Origin: Siphonodentalium dalli | Lineage: Eukaryota > Mollusca > Scaphopoda > Gadilida > Siphonodentaliidae | DNA: 64,000 nt | NCBI GenBank assembly: GCA_032622095.1 | Contig: CP136063.1 | Location: 120,548,723 to 120,612,722 of the forward strand | Direction of reading: 5' to 3' | Part shown: one piece after another, positions 33,244 through 43,382 of the stretch | Numbering within the stretch: position 1 is the stretch's first letter | Layout: every line of letters begins with the position of its first letter | Made by a program: the position numbers and the translations under genes | The notes under the pieces: model-generated | What the model was told of the DNA's origin: nothing | Seen by the model: only the letters and a program-made list of their open reading frames with translations | Database searches by the model: none

Positions 33244-35788
33244 GTTTAGCTTAGTGATGAGCCGATCGATGATCGGAAACGACAATCGAAATTGGCCGAT
33301 TATGGCCCATCGGATGACAATCAGCACTTGGGTTTCAACATCGGCATTACTGATTATCTAAATAATAATCAGGTGCTTGTTTTTCTTCAATAAACTGTGT
33401 TAAATATGACAATGTTTTGTTGAATAAATGACCAGTAAACATGGGGAAAGTGTTCCAAACACAAACTTGATGATATACAATCATGTCCCGCCTAACAAAG
33501 GTATAAACCGAAAGTAAATGTCATGTTACACTTAATTACGCAGTTGACTGCACTATTCACCATGCTTATCGATCTTAAGTATATATCAAGTAACAGTTAT
33601 TATATATCGATGAATTGAAATAATTATGTAAAATAGCCCACGAGACCCATATATATAGTGTAGTGTGTTTACATCATCACCATTGTTCACAAATTAACAA
33701 CTACTATTCAATGTGGTGACTGCTAATCACCAGTATTCACACTGATATCAGGTCAGCCAGTAACCTCAGTGACCTCTCATCTATAAGCCGACATCAAAGA
33801 AACCTACCGCGCATGTAGACAGTAAACAAGTGTTACGTCATGCCCTTGCATCTTATGCATGGTTTCCTTGGTATTGTCTCTACAGTTGAGTTCAGGATAA
33901 TGTGGTATAAAATCAAAAGCCCTTCCTCAGACTGACATCTCATGTTGAATTCTTGTAATGATAATATTTTATTAATTGGATAGGGATACAAACACTGGTA
34001 ACAGTTATTAAGATTTAAAAAAATTTTATTGCAATTAAACAATTTGTTCCTGTTTTGTTGTGAATGGTCATGCACTCTTCTGAGTTGTCATCGCGGCGAG
34101 TGCCAAAACTCACCTGTGTCTGCGGTTGTAGCCAGAATTCAGACACCCCTATTGACTTACAGTTGTATAAGGTGCATGCACAATTTGTGGGGAAATACTG
34201 GGTCAACAAGTACCGACTTATAGACAGAAATCTATGGTAAATTGAGCATAATATAACATGTGTATCTATTGTCAGGAAGCAGGAATTCATTCACAAGTCC
34301 ACCCATATCTACCTTTATACTTACCTAAATCATGGTTTCTGCTAGGGGTTGGGGGAATGTGGCCGTATTTGGGAAGCACATACCCTGTGCCCTGTCAGGA
34401 ATTTTTTTTGATATTTATCACTGAAAAGTAGCCATTTCCTTGCACTTGAGATAACAAGCAGGAACATTGAAGCTTCTATAGAAACCAAATTAAAGCTGAT
34501 CGTCTTTCTTTGATCTCAAGTTAATGAACTAAAAGCATGTAAGCACCACAACATTGGCCTACAATGGATACAACGACTGTTATAACGGTAGCAATATTAA
34601 AAGCCGACATCAAAGAAATTACTGGGGTTGGAAAGACACATATTGTCACACTCAGTGTCAAGCGTACTCCAGCAGTAATAAGTGTAAGTGTTACCCACCG
34701 TCAGAGCTCATGTCACGTGTTTTGCACACATTCTGTGTGCCTGCTTTCTTTGTATTTTATACAGTACCATTCAAAACAAGTTGGTGTAAACTCAAAGGCC
34801 ATTCCTCAGACAGAGATGACCACATGCTGGAATCGAATAATGGAAAATTTTGCATTCATTGGATAGGGAATAAATACACTGATAATAACTATTAACATTT
34901 TAATTTTTTTTGTTTTAATTAAACATTTCATTGATTTTTAGGTAAAAGGTCCGCACTGCTCATCACAGGGACTGCCAAAACTCACCTGTGTTCATGATTG
35001 TAGCTCAGTATTCACCCCCCCCCCCCCCATAATGACTTACCAATGTATATTGCGTATTTTGAGGGGAAATAGTGGGTAGAAAGTTGAGACTTATAGACAG
35101 AAATCTACAGTAAATTTAAATGCGAGAGGATGATTACTACTAAACATTCACCAACAAAGCGTTACCCAGGATGGTGCAGACAACTGTACACGTGGTCCGC
35201 GCTATTGATCATGTCTTATTCAGGCACCAAGTGTAGGATTCCTTGCAATTGCAATCTGTTAGTGTTAATCATCAGTGTCGGTGATCGCTCGTCCTGAGTA
35301 AAAGGCGGCTGAGTTGGTCTGTGACTCTGTGGCTATTTTGTGAACAATGTTATGTCAAGAAAATCGAGAAAAAACTCCAGAGAAAACCTTAGAAAAAACT
35401 CCAGAGAAAACCTTATGGCCTCGAGTGTTTTCACTCTCCGTTGTCACCAGTGACACAGCCTAAGCACAGTGTATTTTCACTCTACGTACACCCCCAACCA
35501 CTGGGGATGAACAAGAAGGACTTTTAGTCGATTTATTTATTAATGTTATGTCAAGGATGGGGAAGGGAATGAGGCCGCTGGATGGCCAGCCTGCCATAGT
35601 AGCGGAAACCCTGCCTAAATGTATACTTATGTACACTGGCACATGTATATTACTGATGTTGGTGCTTCCAAATCTAAGTGGTATGTAACACATACAACAT
35701 ATTTTGGTATAATTATTACAATAATCAGAATCGGCATCGGAATCGGCCCAAGGCTCTTTTTAATAATCGGCTCATCACTAGTTTAGCT
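33244..35788. mobile_element. hAT-type element, 2,529 bp, non-autonomous
   Basis: The element, 33,252-35,780, is flanked by perfect 8-bp duplications gtttagct (33,244-33,251 and 35,781-35,788). Termini are tagtgatgagccgat and aatcggctcatcacta. TAGTGATG-type ends with 8-bp duplications fit hAT. The interior holds a diverged direct duplication (about 33,780-34,250 and 34,590-35,120, sharing cgacatcaaagaaa, ttggatagggaataaa, gccaaaactcacctgtgt and cttatagacagaaatct), a C14 tract near 35,015, and a 26-bp tandem at 35,363-35,416. No transposase frame is apparent. Confidence 0.92.
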
Positions 35789-36182
35789 ATTTTTGTTTTG
35801 AAGGCTAGGACTGATTTACATACAGTTTTCCACCATAAACGGTACCCTCTCATCTTTTCTACTTCCAGCTCGATAACAAATTTAAATAGTCTTAAAAATC
35901 CCTCCAACTGAATACGTTAAGAAAATCGTAGTTGCTTGCTTCTACTAAAAGTATACAAGATATATATTTGCCCCCACACTATAAAATGAAAAATACAAAA
36001 TAATATCACAATTCTCAATCAGTTCCAATCAGCAGGAACTAATTTAGAAGATTAGTGAAAAATACTTATGTTTTCAACTTCCGGCAGCCATTTTGGACAT
36101 GGAGTTCCAATTTGCCCTAAAAAGTTTAATTGTATCTCCACTATAAAAAAATAATAAAAACATATTTCTCAATTTTTCTACA
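35789..36182. other. no feature recognised
   Basis: AT-rich spacer between the hAT element and the GC-ended transposon. I tested it for a UTP3 first exon (ATG at about 36,100 on the minus strand), but the phase does not fit exon a. Confidence 0.45.
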
Positions 36183-36789
36183 AATTAGTCGGAAACGGGC
36201 CAGCTCGCTCCAGGGCCCACTCACCCCAGTCGACCTGGGCCAGCTCGCCCCGAGCCAGCTCGCCCCGGGCCAACTCGGTCCAAGGGATAATGTCTTATTT
36301 AAGTTGTTTTCTTTGGTGTCGTTTTGCTTGCTTTCTTTCTCCCTCTCCCCCCTCTCTCTCTAAGACAAAGGGTTGTCGGGAGATAGTTTGGTAGTAGTGA
36401 TAATTATTTATTTCGCTGATAACAAGAATAAAAACATAAGAACATTTATATATATATAACATGAACTTGAATGAATATGAAAAATTACGATGACTAAATT
36501 TGACGAACGAATATGACGGAATGAATATGATGAATGAATATGACGAATTACGGCGAATGAATTCTCCACAGTCAGTTGGCCGTCGCTCCTCTCGACGCAT
36601 TTCTCTTCAAATATAACGACGCACATTTCTTGAGGAATGCGCCTGTGGTCAGTTCTGGTGTATCGTCTGTGTAAGAATCCCACATTTCTCGGTAGTTGGT
36701 GGACCCAACTATTCAAACAGAGCTAGATGCTCTGATAATAAAAGTCAGGTTTACGGACTAAGTTCTCGGATGCACTTTGCTTTGTGGGT

Positions 36790-37680
36790 GTACGTCAGTT
36801 TCAAGGTCGAACGAATATAAATAATGTGCCATACCACAAACATTTAGGCCTCTCCTTTAACGATTGCGGATCGTGGAATGCACACATCAACGATATTACC
36901 GACAGGGCATGGAAAAGGGTTAACCAATTAAGAAGGTTCAAATATTCACTTGATAGGATAACACTCCAAAAAATCTACTTTGCATATATAAGACCACTCC
37001 TAGAATATGCCTCGCCCGTATGGGACAACTGCTCAGAAACAGAGAGTGAACTGATAGAGAGAGTACAGTACGAAGTAGCCAGAATAATAACTGGTGGGAC
37101 TAGAAGCATAAATGTCCTTAATATACTATCTGAATTAGGTTGGGAAAAATTATTCGAAAGAAGAAGAAAAGCAAAACTTCCAACAATTTTACAAAATGTT
37201 CTACCGCCAAGCACCACCTCTACTCTCCAACACAGTTAACAGTCAGCACACAGGAGCAGGCAGATATGAATTCAGAAGAATAGACTTGAGACCCCCATTT
37301 TCTGAAACGTCATCATATATTAACTCGTTCTTACCGGGCAACTACACGGGAATGGAATGCACTCCCCGATGAAACGAAAAACTCAGATACTTTGGAAATG
37401 TTTAAGTATAAACTGAACTCTGATTTACGGCAGAAGCAGGCGAAGGTGCGACATTATAGCTACTCCAAAAACCGTAAAGCCCATATAATTCACACACAAC
37501 TACGTCTTAAATGAAGCAATCTTAACGATGATCTCTACCAGAATCACCTACTCCAGACGAATAAGTGCACATGTGGACTAGTTGAAACCGCTGATCATTT
37601 CTTACTGTACTGTCCCAAATACTTGCGCATTAGAAACGAAACCTTCTCTGTTTTAAATCGCAGTCTCTAATACTATCTTT
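36790..37680 (+). pseudogene. non-LTR retrotransposon RT C-terminus, 5'-truncated
   Basis: The intact stretch to 37,239 reads YHKHLGLSFN, then AHINDITDRAWKRVNQLRRF and IYFAYIRPLLEYASPVWD, then ARIITGG and SELGWEKLFERRRKAKL. This is the thumb and post-RT region of jockey/CR1/I-type LINE polyproteins. After frameshifts the signal continues with REWNALPDETKNSDTLEMFK, HTQLRLK and finally CTCGLVETADHFLLYCPKYL. The last is the C-x-C...H-x4-C knuckle that ends many such ORFs. The catalytic RT core and endonuclease are absent. It sits inside the GC-ended transposon, as cargo or as a later insertion. Confidence 0.88.
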
Positions 37681-37854
37681 TCATTACGCAATACTGTTCT
37701 TTTCTGAGATGGCTCCATATAAGCGCCTGGCGCTTGATATCAAATCCTCTTCTCTCTCAGACTTATCATACTTACATATATATATATTAACAGCATTTTG
37801 TAAATTGTTGTATAAATCTGGGATACTAAATAAATATTGTTTACACCAAGGTCG

Positions 37855-38005
37855 AACGAAGTCTATTGTATTATATATAATGTATTGTTAATTATTTATA
37901 TATATTGTCTATTTTATATATATTTGCGTTTATATAATTATAATGTAGTGTTAATTATTTATATATATTGTCTATTTTATATATATTTACGTTTATATAT
38001 ATGAT
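37855..38005. repeat. about 75-bp AT-rich tandem, 2 copies
   Basis: taatgta(t/g)tgttaattatt, then tatatatattgtctatttta, then tatatatttgcgtttatata is present twice in succession. It may be the 3' tail of the LINE fragment. Confidence 0.75.
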
Positions 38006-38546
38006 GGTTATGATGTCAGATAATAATTGCACTGCTTATATACGGTATGTGGTCGGCATATGAAAGTGATTATCTATCACACGTTCTGAAGCCATCTCAC
38101 CCTCTGAAGTGTGAGGTGTGATTAGTCGACTGGTAACTGTGTAAACAACCTGCTTCTTTTGTTTTGATAGGATAGGAATCTAGGCTTCTAAGGGTTTCCC
38201 ACACTCCAGAGATAGTGAAATGAACTCAGAGAATGAGAGAAACTTTAATATCCAGAATGTGAAAACAGTTCATTATCGTTATTTATGAATTCGCCGGTTC
38301 GTCGTTCAAACCAACTAGTGTGATATACTAACAAACGTGCCTAAAGTAATCTAAATGTCAAAATTGATGGACATAGCTCTGAAATATATCATAATCTGAA
38401 CTTAAGAAATTAATATATTTTAACTTATTTACAACATTAATACAAATGTAATACCTGGGCCAACTCGCCCCTGAAAGCTAGGTCAGCTCGCCCTAAAAAC
38501 TGCCTGGGGCGAGTGGGCCCTGGGGTGAGAGGGCCCGGATCCAATT

Positions 38547-38702
38547 GTGTTAGTTTGGCCTTGTCAAACTATGTAATTGCAGATGAGGGAATATTAGTTT
38601 GGAATAGACTATAGCCTCCTAGCAGGCGCCGATGAATGAAGAGAGATAACTCAATTCTACCTTTCTTGATCTTTCCATGCGGGAAAATACAAACAATTTT
38701 CC
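38547..38702 (+). repeat. Ngaro split repeat A1
   Basis: Begins gtgttagtttggccttgtca and ends gggaaaatacaaacaatttt. The same sequence recurs as A2 between B1 and B2, with one or two differences (cttgatc against cttaatc). It marks the element's 5' end. Confidence 0.93.
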
Positions 38703-38816
38703 TCCGCTAAAACAATCTTCAAACATCGACACCCTTGAGTCGAACTTTTGACATTTTGATTTGATACTACTTTGACGGAATCATTATTCCTCCATTTGAA
38801 TAAATTACATGAAGAT

Positions 38817-40130
38817 ATGGATGATCGTTCGCAGAGAAAACGCAAAGAAATTAATTATAAAAAATTGAATGATGGCGACGACATTGATGTTGATCAGACT
38901 GCCATTAGCCCTCTTGAATCCGATGCAAGCGGCGACGAAGATCTCGTTCGAGATCATGTTGGGAACAGTTCGAATGTGGATAGCATTATTCCACTGGACA
39001 TTCAGAAAAAGCGAAGAACGGTTGTGACACAATTCCAGCAATCTGAAGTTGAACGTGAAATCCTTGATCTGGGTTTGGGACATGGATCGCATGACTCACG
39101 TGGCGATGCCGAAATGACTGACTTGTGTAATGAAAGTGATTCTCAGCTGGATGCACGAATTGATCAGCTCAGTAAACAGCTCCACCAAGCTGAGAAAGAC
39201 AAACAAAGGTCTGCGAGATTATTGGAGATCAAACAACTGGAGACAAGGATTGCAGCTACATCACAGGCTACAAACAAGATTAAAGGTAGTCAAGTTTCTT
39301 CACTAGTGGGTCGAAATGAAATGTTTATTGAAAATAATCATGTAAATATTGATGACCTTCGAAGGGTCGATTCCTTGAATGACACAGTATCAAGAAGGCT
39401 TGATAATCTAGGCCTTTCTCATGAAAATCAATTTCAAACTCAGGGTGAGGTTACTCTACCTGAGACCATAGATAATCAACATATTACTAGTACCGATCCT
39501 ATTGTTGGTCATACTAATACTATGAATTTGAAATCTGGAATCACTGCTAAACCATCAGACAGGGTGGTCAGTCCTCAGATATTTCCCCATGCCATGCTAG
39601 CATACGAATATGTTAATTCAAATGCTGAGTTTAAGAACCTTACGTTCCAGCAATTTATCGCTGGGGAAATGGAAATAATTTCCAGGCCTGGTATCTCTGT
39701 GATCGAGAGAACTGGGAGATTGGAATTATTAAAGAAAATAGCATATTATTTTTCCATTTATGACTGGCATGCATTACTTTCATTCTACGCAGATTGGCTG
39801 CGTCGAATAGAGTTGGGAAAAAATCAGTGGACTGACGATCCTTCCATAATTGAGTTGCCGATTTTGTCCAGTCATGTTAAGAGTAAGAAGCCCGTTTCTC
39901 GAAGCCAAACCTTTGATAATTTTAACCCCACCAAACGGGCCACAGACACAACTTGGTATTGCACCTTATATCAACGAAATCGTTGTTTTTTAGAATCCCC
40001 ACACCGTGCGATCATTTTGGACGAAAATAGAACAGTTGAGCACATATGTGCCACTTGTTGGCGCATGCGAAAGGAGAAGCTTTCTCACCCTGAATCATCT
40101 TCTGCCTGCCCCGAGCTTTCTAAACAATGA
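38817..40130 (+). CDS. Ngaro gag-like protein, 437 aa
   Basis: An intact frame from ATG at 38,817 (open upstream to 38,772 without an earlier ATG) to TGA at 40,128. Using ATG numbering, it has a basic start (RSQRKRK), an acidic segment to about residue 55, and a predicted coiled coil at about 106-152 (LDARIDQLSKQLHQAEKDKQ...). A conserved central domain at about 256-335 includes EFKNLTFQQFIAGEMEIISR and IYDWHALLSFYADWL. A C-terminal Cys/His cluster has C382, C390, H396, H409, C411, C414 and C431 (WYCTLYQRNRC...HICATCW...SSACP). This finger is typical of Ngaro/DIRS gag-like proteins and probably binds the element RNA. The only intact ORF of the element; in frame with the RT downstream. Confidence 0.88.
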   Translation: MDDRSQRKRKEINYKKLNDGDDIDVDQTAISPLESDASGDEDLVRDHVGNSSNVDSIIPLDIQKKRRTVVTQFQQSEVEREILDLGLGHGSHDSRGDAEMTDLCNESDSQLDARIDQLSKQLHQAEKDKQRSARLLEIKQLETRIAATSQATNKIKGSQVSSLVGRNEMFIENNHVNIDDLRRVDSLNDTVSRRLDNLGLSHENQFQTQGEVTLPETIDNQHITSTDPIVGHTNTMNLKSGITAKPSDRVVSPQIFPHAMLAYEYVNSNAEFKNLTFQQFIAGEMEIISRPGISVIERTGRLELLKKIAYYFSIYDWHALLSFYADWLRRIELGKNQWTDDPSIIELPILSSHVKSKKPVSRSQTFDNFNPTKRATDTTWYCTLYQRNRCFLESPHRAIILDENRTVEHICATCWRMRKEKLSHPESSSACPELSKQ

Positions 40131-41078
40131 CTAATTTTTAAATCACCGAAGCTGGATCCATCAGCTGAAATATTCTACCCAAGTTATTTGAAACGCGACA
40201 GTGGTGTGCCAAATATTGGGATTAGCAACAATTCACACTTACCAGAACCAATTCACAATGCGAATGGGTTTCAGGTAAATTCTGCATGTAGTATTGATAC
40301 CGCTCATGATACTGTTAACACACCTGATAATTCCTGCCGAGTTAAATCCGGTAGTATTGGTCATAGTGCGTGTCATAAAGTTAACAAGTCTCCTAATTCT
40401 TGTCAAGTGTTGTCCGGAAGTGATCGTGAAAGTAGCAGTAAGGGTGATAGCATAGTAAGCATACCCAGAACAGACTTTGACGACTCTCCATGGTCAGATG
40501 CTAATATTTGGCAGTTGATCAAATATGGGTTCCCGATTGGTTTCGCTGGGAATATAAAACATTCACAAATACCGGGTTCTTGCAAAAATGACAAAGGTGC
40601 TCGGGAATTTCCTATTGCCATCGACAAATATATCACGAAAGAACAAGAATATAGCGCCATCCTCGGCCCATTCGATGCGAATCCTGTCAATTGTCCTGTT
40701 AAAATCGGCCCTCTTAATACAGTTCCAAAAAACAACGCCTCTAAACGGCGTGTTATAGTCGATCTTAGTTTTCCGCCCGGGTCATCCGTTAATGATCAAG
40801 TTTCGTCAGCAGAAAATTTGGGTGAGCCTGTCAATTTGACCTATCCAAAAGTGGACGATTTGGTTGCATTAATCAAAAAGAAATCTCATTACTGCCATAT
40901 ATTTAAATGGGACTCAGCTCGGGCTTTCCGTCAAATTTTTTGTAATACAGGAGATATACACCTACTGGGGTTCATGTGGAGTGGAAAATTGTATTTTGAT
41001 CGTACTTTAAACATGGGCCTGCGCTCCGCGCCACAAATATGCATATATGTTATTCCGTGCATATTTTCACCTACCTGA
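40131..41078 (+). pseudogene. Ngaro reverse transcriptase, truncated after motif B
   Basis: Same frame as gag, starting right after its UGA. A linker of about 110 codons leads to SDANIWQLIKYGFPIGFAG and ILGPFDANPV. RT blocks follow: RRVIVDLSFPPGSSVND, then FKWDSARAFRQIF (motif A, first catalytic Asp), LLGFMWSGKLYFDRTL and NMGLRSAPQI (motif B). These are the DIRS/Ngaro forms of the motifs. The frame then degenerates. The YxDD active site and RNase H domain are absent before the recombinase begins about 60 bp later, so an internal deletion of several hundred bp is likely. Not functional. Confidence 0.88.
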
Positions 41079-41089
41079 CTTACCAGTAT

Positions 41090-41524
41090 CTACAGGAACT
41101 TAGAAGTCTAGTTTTATACACTCATTTTTGTCTCGTTCATTCAAATCCGTTCAGTCTCTTAGAAAATTACTTGAATGGCCTCAAAGTTTTGCACAAAATT
41201 CTTGACTTTGAGGCTGCATCATTCGATGCGCTCAAATTGGAATTAACGTTACGTGGCATAGCACAAACTAAATGTCATCTTTCCCACCAAGTATTGCCTA
41301 TTACTCCTCATATGTTGATGCCAATGTACTCATTTATCTGACAGAATAACACAATCCTTTTTACGCCAACTTTTGGGATTAATAGGGAAGACCCTAATCT
41401 CTATTCAATGCATTCCTTCCGCCGGGCCTCATGGGCCTTTCAGTCAGGGGTCCCATCTGAGCTAATTCAACTCACTGGCGATTGGGTTAGTAGCGCATAC
41501 AAACATACCTCCACCATACAATGA
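41090..41524 (+). pseudogene. Ngaro tyrosine recombinase, internally deleted
   Basis: Frame 2. The N-terminal half, ENYLNGLKVLHKILDFEAAS then LKLELTLRGIAQTKCHLSHQ and LPITPHMLMPMY, matches the SAM-like entry of Ngaro recombinases. After an in-frame TGA at 41,339 the C-terminal catalytic box appears: LYSMHSFRRASWAFQSGVPS, ELIQLTGDW and SSAYKHT. H-x-x-R (HSFR), the GDW box and the tyrosine nucleophile in SAY are all present. The segment that should carry the first catalytic Arg and the strands between is missing. Recombinase activity is therefore lost. Confidence 0.85.
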
Positions 41525-41607
41525 AGGATCGATTGTCCGTGTTTTCAAGATGAAAAGTACCAATTTGGGGTTTTCAACTTTTCAATAATTTGGTTTCAGG
41601 CAAAACC

Positions 41608-42132
41608 TTGTGTTCAGTGCGTCTATCAGATAGCATCACCAAATAATTCCGCGATGTTGGTGACTTGTCAGTTTGGCCTTACCCAGGTTACACAATCAGT
41701 AGGATGACAAGTATGCTTGGCAAACTGAAGGCTAGTACGCTTAAGCACTTCACTCATATAATTTTTCTTGTTGGAACAAACGATGTGGACAGCAAATCAG
41801 AGCGACACATCTTGGCGAATTATAACAACTTAATCACAGTTTCAAAAGCAGTTTGCCGAGCAAAATTCACGTTTCTAGCCATCTTACCTCGTCCGAAAGA
41901 TCATGCTACACTTGGTGACAAGTGACAATAACCAATACTCAATTAAAACAACTTTGTGCCAAACGTAGAGTATCCTACATCCGAGCCTATAAACCGTTTG
42001 TAGAATTGTAGCCAATTGGCAAATAAAACACATTTTTATGCTGGAAATGATATGCATCATATGCTGCACCTAAACTTTGAAGGTACACATCGTCTGCGCC
42101 ACCTATTGATCCAAGCAGTTAACAGAATTCCT
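41608..42132 (+). pseudogene. SGNH/GDSL-hydrolase-like domain in the Ngaro element
   Basis: VRLSDSITK begins the domain at the block I serine position (LSDS in place of GDS). After one in-frame stop, WPYPGYTISRMTSMLGKLK and HIIFLVGTNDVDSKSERHIL follow. GTND is the block III signature. FLAILPRP, then, after frameshifts, RVSYIRAYKPF and finally MHHMLHLNFEGTHRLRHLLI supply the Asp/His block V (usually D-G-x-H-L). SGNH hydrolases act on esters and have been reported in some Ngaro and CR1-type retrotransposons; their role there is unknown. At least one stop and two frameshifts make it non-functional here. It lies after the recombinase. Confidence 0.8.
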
Positions 42133-42393
42133 GGCCACTAAGCATTCAAGTTCACTTCCCTGCATATATAACTTCCTATGTTAGCATATATTCTGCTGCC
42201 AGTAATTCATTTCAGGTTGCTTGCTGTCAACGTGATCAGGGTCTTGTGCATGGCGCCCTCTGACGTGGTGTGCTGTTTGGAGGCCTCAGAAGCTACCTCC
42301 TGCTCCTACCCAGCAAACAACTTGACTTCGACATTCTGGTCCATCACTACTATACCTGTCAGCATGATGTCATGACAGTTCTACCTTCTTGGC

Positions 42394-42800
42394 GGGCATT
42401 TCATAATCAATATTAATCATATATATTTTTCATTCAGTGATTCACAGATCCTGCAGCCACATATTCTTCACATAATCACATATTACTGTGCCATACTCTA
42501 TAGGGGGAATCTCATTCCTCCTATAGCCTATGACATATAATTGGTATGTGGCTGCATGTGCTGTGGCCATACGTGTAGTCCATTATTGATATTATTTCAT
42601 GCATGTGCGTATGCAGGTATGTGTCATTCCACTCGTGCCATACCTCATGGGGGAAATTTATGTTCTGCCATGGGGTATGGCATATAATTGGCGCATGGCT
42701 GTATGCCACATATTAACAAGTTTATGTGTATTCCGCATGGATCGTTCAAGAATAAATATGTCATACATTTATCAATTGTTTGGTTCTCTCTTCGGCAATT
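42394..42800 (+). repeat. Ngaro split repeat B1
   Basis: Begins gggcatttcataatcaatat and ends ctctcttcggcaatt, matching B2 at 42,970-43,378 apart from about three bases and a 2-3-bp indel near 42,580. Palindromic patches (gtatgtggctgcatgtgctg; atgggg...gccatggggtatggc) may act in recombination or 3'-end formation. Short frames inside are incidental. Confidence 0.93.
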
Positions 42801-43378
42801 GTGTTAGTTTGGCCTTGTCAAACTATGTAATTGCAGATGAGGGAATATTAGTTTGGAATAGACTATAGCCTCCTAGCAGGCGCCGATGAATGAAGAGAGA
42901 TAACTCAATTCTACCTTTCTTAATCTTTCCATGCGGGAAAATACAAACAATTTCCCACCCACCCTCCCGGGGCATTTCATAATCAATATTAGTCATATAT
43001 ATTTTTCATTCAGTGATTCACAGATCCTGCAGCCACATATTCTTCACATAATCACATATTACTGTGCCATACTCTATAGGGGGAATTTCATTCCTCCTAT
43101 AGCCTATGACATATAATTGGTATGTGGCTGCATGTGCTGTGGCCATACGTGTACAGTCTATTATTGATATTATTTCATGCATGTGCGTATGCAGGTATGT
43201 GTCATTCCACTCGTGCCATACCTCATGGGGGAAATTTATGTTCTGCCATGGGGTATGGCATATAATTGGCGCATGGCTGTATGCCACATATTAACAAGTT
43301 TATGTGTATTCCGCATGGATCGTTCAAGAATAAATATGTCATACATTTATCAATTGTTTGGTTCTCTCTTCGGCAATT
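42801..43378 (+). repeat. Ngaro split repeats A2 and B2
   Basis: A2 (42,801-42,956) follows B1 with no gap. A short spacer, cccaccctcccg, leads to B2 (42,970-43,378). The right end ggcaatt is followed by agtcattg, which completes the target duplication of the older transposon. Confidence 0.93.
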
Positions 43379-43382
43379 AGTC

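Larger units (their letters stand above)
36183..38546. mobile_element. GC-ended inverted-repeat transposon, 2,352 bp
   Basis: The element runs 36,191-38,542. Left end ggaaacgggccagctcgctc, right end gagggcccggatcc. Both ends continue into GC-rich subterminal repeats of gggccagctcgcccc type in opposite orientations. The left flank is aattagtc (36,183-36,190). The right flank, aatt at 38,543-38,546, is completed to aattagtc only when the adjacent Ngaro insertion is removed. An 8-bp duplication with GG termini is compatible with Merlin-like or another rare superfamily; I cannot assign it. The interior carries a LINE fragment and AT-rich tandem repeats. Confidence 0.85.
38547..43378 (+). mobile_element. 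Ngaro-group tyrosine-recombinase retrotransposon, 4.83 kb
   Basis: Arrangement is A1 (38,547-38,702), coding region, B1 (42,394-42,800), A2 (42,801-42,956), B2 (42,970-43,378). A1/A2 and B1/B2 are near-identical direct copies. This split-direct-repeat order is the hallmark of Ngaro elements, which replicate through a circular intermediate joined by a tyrosine recombinase. caatt is shared by the left junction (38,542-38,546), the B1-A2 junction (42,796-42,800) and the right end (43,374-43,378), as expected for recombination across a short core without target duplication. Coding order is gag, RT, recombinase, SGNH hydrolase. All but gag are damaged. Confidence 0.94.

Noticed and set aside
36090-36110. 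Minus-strand ATGGCTGCCGGAA as the first UTP3 exon
   Set aside because: The following gttgaa is a poor donor, and the phase puts exon a out of frame.
36191-38542. Treating the whole 36.2-43.4 kb block as one large DNA transposon
   Set aside because: The split target duplication and the Ngaro repeats show two separate insertions.
42521-43294. Duplicate frames inside the Ngaro B repeats
   Set aside because: Identical frames occur in B1 and B2 because the DNA is duplicated. They overlap on both strands and have no domain.
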